A stretch of DNA of 64,000 bases, taken from NCBI GenBank assembly GCA_965220485.1, contig OZ244832.1, forward strand, positions 2,170,001 to 2,234,000, read 5' to 3'. The translations under genes were made by a program, and so were the position numbers. The DNA is from Aldehydirespirator sp965220485. Lineage in GTDB: Bacteria > Actinomycetota > Acidimicrobiia > Acidimicrobiales > Aldehydirespiratoraceae. Below, piece by piece: positions 43,439 through 51,563 of the stretch. The stretch's first letter is position 1. Every line of letters begins with the position of its first letter. Below the pieces are notes generated by a model. It had not been told where the DNA came from. It saw nothing but the letters and a program-made list of their open reading frames with translations, and did not search any database.

Positions 43439-44044
43439 CTAGCCGGGGGCGGAGACGTGCACGAAGCGGGTGGTCTCTGATCCGAGCTGGTGCCAGCGGT
43501 GGCGGGTGGCGGTGGAGTAGATCATCGTGTCGCCCGCGGCTAGCCGGTGGGTGACGATGTGGCCGTCGCCGTCGTCGAGGTCCACCGCCAGCATCCCGCA
43601 GGTGACGTGGATCATTTCGCGTCCCTCCGAGGCGAAGAACCCGCCCAGCTGAGAGCCGGGCTCGACGACGTACTCGGCCGCGCTGAAGGGCTCGTCGAGG
43701 CCGGTGAGCTGGCGGCGGAACGCGGTCTGGGGCGCGTCGGTGATGTCGTAGCGCGGGCCCTCGTCGCAGCCGGTGACCACCACATCGGCCGACACCGGCC
43801 CGGCCAGCAGCCTCTCGGGGGTGGTCTCCAGCACCCTGGCGATGGCGAACAGCGAGGTCAGGCTGGGGGCGGCGAAGCTGGTCTCCACCTGGCTCAGGAA
43901 CGGCACCGACAGACCGGCCCGGTCGGCCACCTGGCTCAATGTCAGGCCGAGCTGGTTGCGGCGATTGCGCACCGCCTGGCCCAACTCCTCCAGGGCCCGC
44001 GTGTCGTGGCGAGGCTGAGGCTGAGGCTGTGCGCCGGCGGCCAT
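43439..44044 (-). CDS. XRE-family regulator with C-terminal cupin domain
   Basis: 201 aa. The helix-turn-helix (LGLTLSQVADRAGLSVPFLSQVE, about residues 32-56) is followed by a cupin barrel (about 105-195: VVEPGSQLGGFF, GREMIHVTCGMLAVDL, LAAGDTMIYSTATRHRW). Regulators of this type usually control neighbouring catabolic or amine/sugar genes in response to a small ligand bound by the cupin. It lies between the dioxygenase region and the minus-strand enolase-family/aldo-keto reductase operon, which it may control. Confidence 0.88.
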   Translation of the reverse strand: MAAGAQPQPQPRHDTRALEELGQAVRNRRNQLGLTLSQVADRAGLSVPFLSQVETSFAAPSLTSLFAIARVLETTPERLLAGPVSADVVVTGCDEGPRYDITDAPQTAFRRQLTGLDEPFSAAEYVVEPGSQLGGFFASEGREMIHVTCGMLAVDLDDGDGHIVTHRLAAGDTMIYSTATRHRWHQLGSETTRFVHVSAPG

Positions 44045-44074
44045 CGGCGTGAGGGTACTTGCGGCCCCGACCGG

Positions 44075-45368
44075 TCAGGCGCCGGCGGCGTCCGCCGGTC
44101 CGCTGCCGGCCGCGGTGCGGCCCGACTCGTGCTCGGGGAACAGATCTGCGTAGGTGTCGCCCTCGCGGTGGGGGTGCGCGGCCAGCTTCTCCTCGTCCAC
44201 GTCCACACCGAGGCCCGGCCCGGTGGGCGCGCTGATGTGCCCGCCGCCCAAGTCGGTCAGCGCCAGGCCCGGGTTGTCGCCGATGTCGGTGATCATCGGC
44301 TGGTGCGGGTCGATGTCGTACTCGCAGAGCCGCACACGGGCTGCAGTGGCCCAGTGCAGGTTGGCGGCCAGCCCCACCACCGTCGGCCCGCCCACATAGG
44401 GGATGACCTCGATGGAGGATCGGGCCGCGATGTCGACGATCTCCAGGCAGCTCAGGATCCCGCCTGTCAGGGTGGCGTCGGGCTCGAACACCCGCGCCGC
44501 GTCGCGCCGGGTCAGCTCGGCGTACATGCGGGGTGAGTAGACCCGCTCACCCACCGACCCGGATCGGCGAGTTGCGCTGCAGCCGCTCCAGGCCCTCGAT
44601 CTGGTACTGGGGCACCGGCTCCTCGAAGAAGTGGATGCCGTACGGTGCGATCCGGCGGCACAGCTCGATGGCCGAGTCGGGGTCGTGGAACCAGTAGGAG
44701 TCGACGCCCATCAGCTTGTCTCCGCCGATGTGCTCCCGCACCGTGGCGACGGCCTCCGTGTCGCCGTCGATAGTCCGGCCGAGTCGCACCTTGACGCCGG
44801 CGAAGCCGAGGTCCATGCACTGGTCGAAGTAGTGGGCGTGCCACTGGGCGCTCTGCTCAAACATCGTGGTGCCGGTGCCGTACAGCGGGATCGGGTAGGC
44901 GCTGCCGCCCAGCAACCGGTGCACGGGAGCGTCCAGGGTCTTGCCGAGGATGTCCCACAGGGCAATCTCCACCGCGCCGATGGTCTGGCTGGTCAGACCC
45001 TCCCAGCCCAGGTAGCCGTCCAGGGCCACCCGCAAGTCCGCGACCCGGTCGCGAATGGCCAGCGGGTCGCGGCCCTCCAGGTGCCGGGCGCATACGTCGT
45101 CCACCGCGGCCCGGAACACCGTCGGATACGAGTGTCCCCAGTTGGTGGACGACTCGCCCCAGCCGACGGTGCCGTCGTCGGTCTCGATGCGCACCAGCGC
45201 GAAGCTGCGCTCCATGTCGGGGTCGATCTTGCGGTAGCCGGCGAGCACGGCCCGCACGCTGTCGATTCTCATGTCGGTCGCTTCCTCATGTCGGCATGTC
45301 GGCGCGCTCTCGATTCTCATGTCGGTCGCTTCCTCATATCGGCATGTCGGCGCGCTCTCGATTCTCAT
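44075..45368 (-). pseudogene. Mandelate racemase/enolase-superfamily enzyme, frameshifted
   Basis: The N-terminal part (MRIDSVRAVLAGYRKI... to RLQRNSPIRVGG) stops at 44547-44549. The C-terminal part (GERVYSPRMYAELTRRDAAR to the end at 44075) continues in another frame. Removing one G from the GTGGGTGAGC run near 44553 joins them as IRVGGERVYSPRMY, the usual barrel segment. Enolase features are present: FAGVKVRLG, MGVDSYWFHDPDSAIELCRRI, HFFEEPVP and FEPDATLTGGILSCLEIVDIA, with a diverged C-terminal His region. The superfamily dehydrates acid sugars or racemises alpha-hydroxy acids. The start region is triplicated: ATGs at 45368, 45320 and 45272 are in frame, 48 bp apart. The first overlaps the aldo/keto reductase stop. 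Confidence 0.8.
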
Positions 45369-45369
45369 G
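45263..45369. repeat. 48-bp tandem repeat (2.2 copies) at the 5' end of the enolase-family gene
   Basis: Units at 45263-45310 and 45311-45358 differ at one base, with a partial third copy at 45359-45369. Each contains the start codon and adds 16 in-frame residues of the type MRIESAPTCRHEEATD. The array sits between two coupled genes and creates three alternative starts. Confidence 0.93.
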
Positions 45370-46282
45370 CTTGCAGCTCCAGCCACAGGTCGTCGGGCAC
45401 CGGCGTGCGCAGAGCAGCCAGATTCTCGTCCACCTCCGCGGGCGCGGCCATCCCGACGACCACCGCAGCGATCTTGGGGTTGGTGAGCGGGAAACTCACC
45501 GCGGCGGCTCGCAGCCTCACGCCGTGGCGCTGGCACGCCGCGTCGATGGCGGCCGCCCGGGCGAGCGTCGCGTCCGAGGCTGGGCCGTAGTCGTACCAGG
45601 ATCCGGCCCGGGGTCGGGCCAGCACCCCGCTGTTGAACACCCCCGCGGCCAGGTAGGCGACCCCCCGGTCGGCGCAGGCGTCGATCAAGTCCTCGGCGGA
45701 GCGGTCGAGCAGCGTGTAGCGGCCCGCCACCAGCATGCAGTCCAGGTCGGCCCGCTCCAGGAAGGCGGCCGCGGTGCCGACCGAGTTGGTGCCCAGCGAC
45801 ACCGCGCCGATCACGCCCTGATCCCGCAGCGCCACCAGGGCGGGGTAGGTGCCCTCCAGCGCCTCGTTCACAAAGTCGTCGGGGTCGTGGATGTGCACGA
45901 TGTCGACCCAGCCCACGCCGAGGCGCTCCAGGCTCGACTCCAGCGACTGCAAGGCCGCGTCGTATCCGAAGTCGAAGTGGGCATCGACCGACCCGTCGGG
46001 CCCGGCGGTCAGCAGGCGGCCGGCCTTGGTGGCGATGACCGGTCGCTCACCGCCGGCAGCGGCCAGGGCCCGGCCCAGCCGGCGTTCGGCCTCGCCCAGC
46101 CCGTAGAAAGGGGCGGTGTCGAAGAACCGGACACCGAGTTCGAGGGCCCGGGCCGCGGTCTGCACCGCGGTGCTGGCGTCGTTCCCCCAGAAGATCGAAG
46201 CGAACGGAGCGGTGCCCAGCGCTAGGCACCGGACCCGGAGCCCGGTCCGTGGAAGTGCAACTTCGTCCAGGGGATCTCGCAT
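45365..46282 (-). CDS. Aldo/keto reductase family oxidoreductase
   Basis: 305 aa from ATG 46282 (a TTG one codon upstream is less likely). The (alpha/beta)8 AKR pattern is clear: GVRFFDTAPFYGLGEAERRLGRAL with catalytic Asp and Tyr, the Lys in VIATKAGRLL, and the His in VDIVHIHDPDDF. The length and the FDTAPFYG-LGEAERRLG region resemble L-fucose/D-threo-aldose dehydrogenases. It is the first gene of the minus-strand pair with the enolase-family gene (4-bp overlap). It is divergent from the PanB-like gene, with the palindrome 46291-46305 between them. Confidence 0.87.
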   Translation of the reverse strand: MRDPLDEVALPRTGLRVRCLALGTAPFASIFWGNDASTAVQTAARALELGVRFFDTAPFYGLGEAERRLGRALAAAGGERPVIATKAGRLLTAGPDGSVDAHFDFGYDAALQSLESSLERLGVGWVDIVHIHDPDDFVNEALEGTYPALVALRDQGVIGAVSLGTNSVGTAAAFLERADLDCMLVAGRYTLLDRSAEDLIDACADRGVAYLAAGVFNSGVLARPRAGSWYDYGPASDATLARAAAIDAACQRHGVRLRAAAVSFPLTNPKIAAVVVGMAAPAEVDENLAALRTPVPDDLWLELQA

Positions 46283-46290
46283 CAAGCGTG

Positions 46291-46305
46291 TTTGATCCTA
46301 TCAAA
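46291..46305. promoter_or_regulatory. Perfect 6-3-6 palindrome TTTGAT-CCT-ATCAAA in a divergent promoter
   Basis: It lies in the 45-bp gap between the aldo/keto reductase start (minus) and the PanB-like start (plus), so one bound regulator could control both directions. The half-sites are identical to those at 36087-36101. Confidence 0.65.
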
Positions 46306-46327
46306 GTCTTGTGATTGTCTTCAGGGC

Positions 46328-47182
46328 GTGACCCGGGCCAAGCCCACCGTCGCCGAGCTCATCGCCGGCAAGGGAAAGCGCCAGCTGACCGACATCTTCG
46401 TCCTGTCCCTCGATGAGGTCCGGGCGGTGGAGGAGGCCGGGCTCGACATGATGTGCCTGCCCGATGAGACCATGAGCCGCGAGGTCCGGGAGGCCGCCCC
46501 CACCACGTTCATCATCGCGGCACTGGCCTACGGGGTCCACGCCACCACCGACGAGTACCTGCGCATGGGCTTCGCCATGTACCGCCTCGGCGCTGACGCG
46601 GTGTATTGCGCGGCCGGGCTCGACACCGTGGCCCGGCTCGCGGCCGAGGGGCTGGCGGTGGTGGGCCACATCGGGTTCATCCCCACTCACAGGACCTGGT
46701 ACGGCGGGTACCGGGCCACAGGCAAGACGGCCGAGAGCGCACTGAAGGTGTGGCGCCAGGCCAAGGCGCTGGAGGACGCCGGAGCCTTCGCCGCGGAGAT
46801 CGAACTCGTGCCCGAGCCCGTCGCGGCCGCCATCTCCCAGCGCAGCTCACTGTTCTTGATCTCGATGGGCTCGGGGGCCGGGTGCGACGCCCAGTACCTG
46901 TTCAGCATGGACATCCTGGGCTCCAACACCGGGCACTACCCGCGGCACTCCAAGACGTACCGCGACTTCCGGGCCGAATACGAGCGCCTCCACACCGAGC
47001 GGGTGGCGGCCTACGGCGAGTACCGGGCCGACGTGTCCAGCGGCGCCTACCCGGCGGAGCGGCACAAACTGCAGATCGACGAGACCGAACTGGCCCGCTT
47101 CGTCGAAGCGCTCGACGGGGAGGGCGACGCCAGACACCACGAGGGAGTGCCATGGACGGAGATAGCCACACCACCGCGATGA
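46328..47182 (+). CDS. PanB-like (ketopantoate hydroxymethyltransferase/PEP mutase superfamily) enzyme
   Basis: 284 aa from GTG 46328. TVAELIAGKGKRQLTDIFV, EEAGLDMMCLPDETM, VVGHIGFIPTHRTWYGGYRA and KALEDAGAFAAEIELVPEPVAAAIS follow PanB closely, including the active-site Glu segment. The usual PanB metal pair (Asp-Asp in VGDS and DMP regions) is altered (LPDETM here). True pantothenate synthesis is unlikely in this catabolic setting. An aldol or retro-aldol reaction on a keto acid is a reasonable guess. The repeat 47189-47296 begins 7 bp after its stop. Confidence 0.75.
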   Translation: MTRAKPTVAELIAGKGKRQLTDIFVLSLDEVRAVEEAGLDMMCLPDETMSREVREAAPTTFIIAALAYGVHATTDEYLRMGFAMYRLGADAVYCAAGLDTVARLAAEGLAVVGHIGFIPTHRTWYGGYRATGKTAESALKVWRQAKALEDAGAFAAEIELVPEPVAAAISQRSSLFLISMGSGAGCDAQYLFSMDILGSNTGHYPRHSKTYRDFRAEYERLHTERVAAYGEYRADVSSGAYPAERHKLQIDETELARFVEALDGEGDARHHEGVPWTEIATPPR

Positions 47183-47188
47183 CGAGAG

Positions 47189-47296
47189 GCGCGGCCGGGA
47201 CGCAAGACGGGACCCGCACGGAGGGATGAGCTGGTGCTGGCTGACAACGGCGCCACCGTGGCGCGGCCGGGACGCAAGACGGGACCCGCACGGAGG
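47189..47296. repeat. 36-bp direct repeat pair, period 72 bp, between two catabolic genes
   Basis: Copies at 47189-47224 and 47261-47296 (GCGCGGCCGGGACGCAAGAC... ending CGGAGG) are identical over 36 bp. The second ends with the GGAGG ribosome site for the ATG at 47303. The first ends GGAGGGATGAG, forming a duplicate start-like context 72 bp upstream. Confidence 0.93.
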
Positions 47297-47302
47297 TATG
47301 AC

Positions 47303-48763
47303 ATGAACGGAGCCGACCAGACCGCGGAGACGACCGGCGACAGGGCCGTGACCAAGCCCGTGTCGATGCTGGTCGAGGGCACGGTGGTGACCATGGACGC
47401 CGAGCGGCGGGTCATCGCAGACGGCGCGGTGGCCGTCGCCGGGGACCGCATCGCCGAGGTGGGCGACGCGGCCGAGTTGCGGGCCCGCCACCCCGACGCC
47501 CGACGCATCGGCGGGGCGAGGCGCTACGTGATCCCGGGGCTGATCGACTGCCACAACCACATCGCCCAGGCCCTGTGCCGGGAGAGCACGGTGGAGGACT
47601 TCCCCAACATCTACCGCATCTACATCCCCGCCGAAGACATCCAGAGCACTGACGACGTGCGGGTCAGCGCCCGGGTGGCCTTCGCCCAGCTGCTGCGGGC
47701 CGGCGTCACCACCATGACCGAGACCACCTGCACCGTGGCCCACGAGGAGCCCATCGCCGAGACGGTGATGGAGACGGGCATCCGCTGCGCCCTGGCCCGG
47801 GGCATGTGGGACCGGGAGTCGCGGCTGGCCGGCAACTACGAGCAGATCACCGAGAGGTCCTGGTACCGCGACGACCCGGCTGCCTTCGCCGACGATCTGG
47901 CCTACACCAAGGAGTTCTTCGCCAAGTGGTTCGAGCGGGGCCAGGGCCGGCTGCGGCCCTGGGTCCACAATCTGGGCGTGCCGTCGTGCTCGGACGAGCG
48001 CTACCTGGCCACCGACGAGCTGGCCCGGCAGTGGGGCACCGGCATCATGACCCACATCAACCGCGACCGCGAGGAGATCGAGCTGAGCGTGTCGCTGTTC
48101 GGACATCGCCCACTGGAGCACCTGGCCTCCATCGGCGCCCTGACCGAGCGGCTGGTGGCCATCCACGCCATGCTCACCACCGACCGCGAGATCGATCTGA
48201 TGGCCGCGGCCGGGGCCAAGCTGGCCCACGCCCCGGTGGTGTGCACCGACATCATGTCGGCCGTTACCCGGGTGCCGCTGATGCGGGCTCGGGGTATCAC
48301 CGTCGGGCTGGGCTGCGACACCATCATCAACGACGTGCTGAAGCTGATGCGGATCGCCCACATCATGCACAACCAGGCGGCCATGCCGCTGTTCGACCCC
48401 TACGGGTTCTCATGCAACGACGCCTTCGAGATGGGCACCATCGACGCCGCCCGGCTGCTGCTGTGGGACGACGAGATCGGGTCTCTGGAGGCGGGCAAGG
48501 CGGCCGACATCTGTGTCATCGACGCCAACAACGTGCGGCTCACCCCCTCGACGGATCCGGTGGCCACGCTGGTGCGCTACGGGGTGGGCACCGACGCCGA
48601 GTCGACGATCGTGGCCGGCCGGCTGGTCATGCACGAGGGCCGGCTGCTGACCATCGACGAGGACGAGTTGCTCGACGAGGCCGAGGCGCTGGGGGCTCGC
48701 ATAGTCGCCGAGATGGCACCCCGCCGCTACGTGCAACTCGGCACCAACGTCAATTACCTGTGA
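47303..48763 (+). CDS. Amidohydrolase-superfamily deaminase (SsnA/TrzA/AtzB-like)
   Basis: 486 aa from ATG 47303 behind GGAGG. Metal-dependent amidohydrolase signatures: the HxH pair in IDCHNHIAQAL (near residue 78), His in MTHINRD, His in VAIHAMLT and Asp in GLGCDTIIND. An N-terminal beta-sandwich (LVEGTVVTMDAERRVIADGAV) and the usual C-terminal SLEAGKAADICVID segment complete the fold. The group deaminates or hydrolyses guanine, S-adenosylhomocysteine, chlorotriazines and similar N-heterocycles. The codons around the stop (VNYL-stop) are triplicated downstream (48749-48849). Confidence 0.87.
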   Translation: MNGADQTAETTGDRAVTKPVSMLVEGTVVTMDAERRVIADGAVAVAGDRIAEVGDAAELRARHPDARRIGGARRYVIPGLIDCHNHIAQALCRESTVEDFPNIYRIYIPAEDIQSTDDVRVSARVAFAQLLRAGVTTMTETTCTVAHEEPIAETVMETGIRCALARGMWDRESRLAGNYEQITERSWYRDDPAAFADDLAYTKEFFAKWFERGQGRLRPWVHNLGVPSCSDERYLATDELARQWGTGIMTHINRDREEIELSVSLFGHRPLEHLASIGALTERLVAIHAMLTTDREIDLMAAAGAKLAHAPVVCTDIMSAVTRVPLMRARGITVGLGCDTIINDVLKLMRIAHIMHNQAAMPLFDPYGFSCNDAFEMGTIDAARLLLWDDEIGSLEAGKAADICVIDANNVRLTPSTDPVATLVRYGVGTDAESTIVAGRLVMHEGRLLTIDEDELLDEAEALGARIVAEMAPRRYVQLGTNVNYL

Positions 48764-48849
48764 TGGGCCGGCCTGCGCCTGATGGTCAACCACCTGTGAT
48801 GAGTGAGCCTCCGCAGCGGATGAGTCAACTACCTGTGATGGGCCGGCCT
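48749..48849. repeat. 26-bp direct repeat, three copies, spanning the amidohydrolase stop codon
   Basis: Copies at 48749-48774, 48785-48810 and 48824-48849. The first contains the last four codons and the stop. The others repeat GTCAAC(C/T)ACCTGTGATG with small changes, so VN(Y/H)L-stop is present three times. Periods are 36 and 39 bp. Confidence 0.9.
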
Positions 48850-48890
48850 CGACGCCCCCGGAGTCTGCTGCCGGTTGGAAGCCTCCGGCC

Positions 48891-50384
48891 ATGAGCGCAT
48901 CGGAGCTCCTGGTGCGGGGGGCGACGATCCTCGACGCCGAGGGCCCGCTGCGGGTGGCCGACATCAGAGCCGAAGGGGGCACCGTCACAGAGGTGGACCC
49001 CGGCCTGCGTCCCGGCTCGGCCCGGGTGATCGACGCCGACGGCATGGTGGCCATGCCGGGACTGATCAACGCCCACACCCACTCGGGCCAGAACCTGGAC
49101 CGGGGCGTGGCCCCCAACCTGCCGCTGGACCTCTGGCTGATGTGGGTGGTGTTCGGCAACATCTCCATTACCGCCGACGATCGCTACACGCTGGTCATGG
49201 CCGGGGCGCTGGAGATGCTCGAATCGGGCTGCACCGCGGTGCTCGACCACGGTTGGGTGCCGCCGTGGGACTTCGAGGACTACTCGGAGGCCATCATGAG
49301 CGCCTACGCCGACGCGGGGATGCGGGCCGGGCTGGCCCCCATGATCGGCGACCTCGACATCTTCGACACCATGTCGTTCGAGGGGGCTTCGGGGCCGAAG
49401 CCCGAGCCGCTGGGCGATCCGTTCGACACCGACGGGCTGCTGGAGGCCATGACCGGGTTCTTCGACCGCTGGCAGGGCGCTCACCCGCGCCTGACGCCGA
49501 TGGTGGGACCCTCCGCGCCGCAGCGCTGCAGCCACGAGCTGATGGAGGGTTTGGCCCGCTTGGCCACCGAGCGCGGCGCGGGGTTCCACACCCACGTGCT
49601 GGAGACCAGAACCCAGATCGCCGCCAACCTCGAGCGCTACGGGCGCTCCAGCGTCTCTTACCTCGAGGATCTCGGACTGCTGTATCAGGGGTCGAGCCTG
49701 GCCCACTGCGTGTGGATGGACCCCGACGAGTTCAACACCGTGAGACGCACCGGCACCACCATCGTTCACAACCCGGTGTCGAACCTGCGATGCGGGTCGG
49801 GGATCCTGCCCGTGGCCGACCTGCTGGAGGGCGGGGCGAGCGTGGCGCTGGGCGCGGACGGCGCGGCCTCCAACGACAACCAGAACATGTTCGAGGCCAT
49901 GAAGTTCGCCTCCCTCATCCAGACCCTGCACGGATCACACCTGCGCTGGCCACAGGCCCACACCATCTGGAGGATGTGCCTGCAGGGCGGGGCCGCCGCG
50001 CTGGGCCAGCCGCTGGGCTCGCTGCAGCCTGGGAGCGCGGCCGACATCGTGCTGTTGAGCACCGAGCGCCACGTGCCGGTCCACGCCGAGGGCCTGGTGG
50101 CCAGCCTGGTGCTGGCCGAGCACGGGGAGTCGGTGCACACCGTGATCGTCGAAGGCGAGGTGGTGGTGTCGGAGGGGAGATCGGTCCGGGTGGACGACGC
50201 GGCCATGGCCGAGCGCTCCCGCGATCTGCAGCGGCGCATCCATGAGGGCCTGCCCGCGCGCCAAGCCTTCTACGACCGCTACGTGGACGTGCTCACCGAG
50301 ATCCACGACCACGCCATGGCCCAGCCCGCTCCGGTGCAGCGGCTGGCCGAGATCACGCCCGCGTTCGGGACGGCCGAGAGATGA
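48891..50384 (+). CDS. Amidohydrolase-superfamily enzyme (TrzN/AtzB/guanine deaminase-like)
   Basis: 497 aa. HxH in INAHTHSGQNLDRG (about residues 62-64), His in GFHTHVLETRTQ, His in SLAHCVWMDPDE and Asp in VALGADGAASNDNQ form the mononuclear metal site. LQPGSAADIVLLS is the usual C-terminal beta-sandwich return. It is only distantly similar to the preceding amidohydrolase and so probably catalyses a different step, for example removing a second amino or alkylamino group. It is in the same orientation as its neighbours, 127 bp after the previous stop. Confidence 0.88.
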   Translation: MSASELLVRGATILDAEGPLRVADIRAEGGTVTEVDPGLRPGSARVIDADGMVAMPGLINAHTHSGQNLDRGVAPNLPLDLWLMWVVFGNISITADDRYTLVMAGALEMLESGCTAVLDHGWVPPWDFEDYSEAIMSAYADAGMRAGLAPMIGDLDIFDTMSFEGASGPKPEPLGDPFDTDGLLEAMTGFFDRWQGAHPRLTPMVGPSAPQRCSHELMEGLARLATERGAGFHTHVLETRTQIAANLERYGRSSVSYLEDLGLLYQGSSLAHCVWMDPDEFNTVRRTGTTIVHNPVSNLRCGSGILPVADLLEGGASVALGADGAASNDNQNMFEAMKFASLIQTLHGSHLRWPQAHTIWRMCLQGGAAALGQPLGSLQPGSAADIVLLSTERHVPVHAEGLVASLVLAEHGESVHTVIVEGEVVVSEGRSVRVDDAAMAERSRDLQRRIHEGLPARQAFYDRYVDVLTEIHDHAMAQPAPVQRLAEITPAFGTAER

Positions 50385-50400
50385 ACTTCCCCCGACTTTG

Positions 50401-50415
50401 CCACACATATTGTGG
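50401..50415 (+). promoter_or_regulatory. Short inverted repeat CCACA-CATAT-TGTGG upstream of the Rieske oxygenase gene
   Basis: A perfect 5-5-5 inverted repeat in a locally AT-richer gap, 80 bp before the ATG at 50496. It could be an operator. It does not match the TTTGAT-N3-ATCAAA sites. A 14-codon frame (50455-50499) overlaps the oxygenase start with ATGA and may be a leader. Confidence 0.3.
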
Positions 50416-50495
50416 TCAACGCCAGGAAGTTCGACACTGACGACGGGACGACGAATGAACACCGCCAAGATCGAGAACAAGCAGGGGGAGGGACG

Positions 50496-51563
50496 ATGAA
50501 CCGGACGATGAACAAGTCCTGGATCGACAACGAGCATCCGGCCCTGCGGCACTGCTGGCACCCCGTGGCCCGCAGCGCGGACATCGGCAACGACCAGCCG
50601 GTAGCGGTGGACCTGCTGGGCGAACGCTGGTGCCTGGTGCGGCTGGGAGGCAAGCTGGCCGCGCTGCGGGATCCCTGCCCGCACCGCTACTCGCCGCTCA
50701 GCGCGGGAACCATCGTGGGCGACACGCTGAGGTGCGCCTACCACGGCTTGCGGTTCGCCGCCGACGGGACGTGCGTGGAGATACCGGCGGTGGATCCGGG
50801 CCTGCCCATCCCGGCCCGGGCCTGCGCCACCGCGGCTGCGGGGGTGGCGGAGGCGCTGGACCTGGTGTGGCTGGCGCCGGGGGACCCGATCGCTCCGCTG
50901 CCGGAGGTTCCCGAGCACGACGACCCCAGCTTCGTGAACTGCCCGCTGCCGCCGTCGGACTGGAACGCCGGGGCAGCCCAGATGGCCGACAACTTCCTGG
51001 ACCTGGGCCATCTGCCGTTCGTGCACCTGGGCACCTTCGGCGACGAGGACGACAAGCTGGTCCGGGAGTACGCCCTGGAGCGCGACGGCTGGCGCTTCAC
51101 CGCCCACCACCGCCACTTCACCAAGGCTCTGGCCGACTCGATGGACCCCGACGAGGACTACAAGGTGGTGGAGCGCGAGCTGCTGTTCGTCTTCACCGCC
51201 CCCCACCACGTGTACCTGCGCATCGGCTATCCCACCGAGGGCACGGTGCTGACCATCAGCTTCTGCCACCAGCCCGTGGACGCGGCCACCACCCGGCTCT
51301 ACTGCACCGACTACCGCAACGACATCGAAGACGAGCCCGGCGCCATAGCCGAGGCGGTCGCCTTCCAGATGGCGGTGGCCGCGGAGGACAGCAAGCTCCT
51401 TCAGCGCATCCAGACCAAGGCTGTGCCCCTGGTCCCGACGCTGGAATACCACTCCAAGGCCGACCGAATCACCCTCGAAATGCGCCGCATGCTCACCGAC
51501 CTGGTAACCGAGGTCGGCACGGCGAGCGGTTGCGTCACCTCTGCGATGGAATCGGGGCAATGA
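50496..51563 (+). CDS. Rieske non-heme iron oxygenase, VanA/phthalate dioxygenase-like single-subunit type
   Basis: 355 aa from ATG 50496, behind GGGGGAGGG. Rieske pairs CPHRYSPL and CAYHGLRF are at about residues 63-86. The catalytic Fe motif NFLDLGHLPFVH (Asp, His, His) is near residues 166-177. The family (vanillate O-demethylase, phthalate and similar monooxygenases) removes methyl groups or hydroxylates rings. No reductase gene is adjacent. As the last gene of the amidohydrolase run, it likely acts on the same compound family. Confidence 0.88.
   Translation: MNRTMNKSWIDNEHPALRHCWHPVARSADIGNDQPVAVDLLGERWCLVRLGGKLAALRDPCPHRYSPLSAGTIVGDTLRCAYHGLRFAADGTCVEIPAVDPGLPIPARACATAAAGVAEALDLVWLAPGDPIAPLPEVPEHDDPSFVNCPLPPSDWNAGAAQMADNFLDLGHLPFVHLGTFGDEDDKLVREYALERDGWRFTAHHRHFTKALADSMDPDEDYKVVERELLFVFTAPHHVYLRIGYPTEGTVLTISFCHQPVDAATTRLYCTDYRNDIEDEPGAIAEAVAFQMAVAAEDSKLLQRIQTKAVPLVPTLEYHSKADRITLEMRRMLTDLVTEVGTASGCVTSAMESGQ

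Noticed and set aside
46291..46305. FNR/CRP-type site at the divergent promoter
   Set aside because: The half-sites resemble FNR (TTGAT...ATCAA), but the centre is 3 bp, not 4, giving the wrong helical symmetry for that family.
50455..50499. 14-codon frame overlapping the VanA-like oxygenase start (ATGA)
   Set aside because: It has plausible spacing for a leader peptide, but there is no regulatory codon run or attenuator-like hairpin and it is too short to judge.
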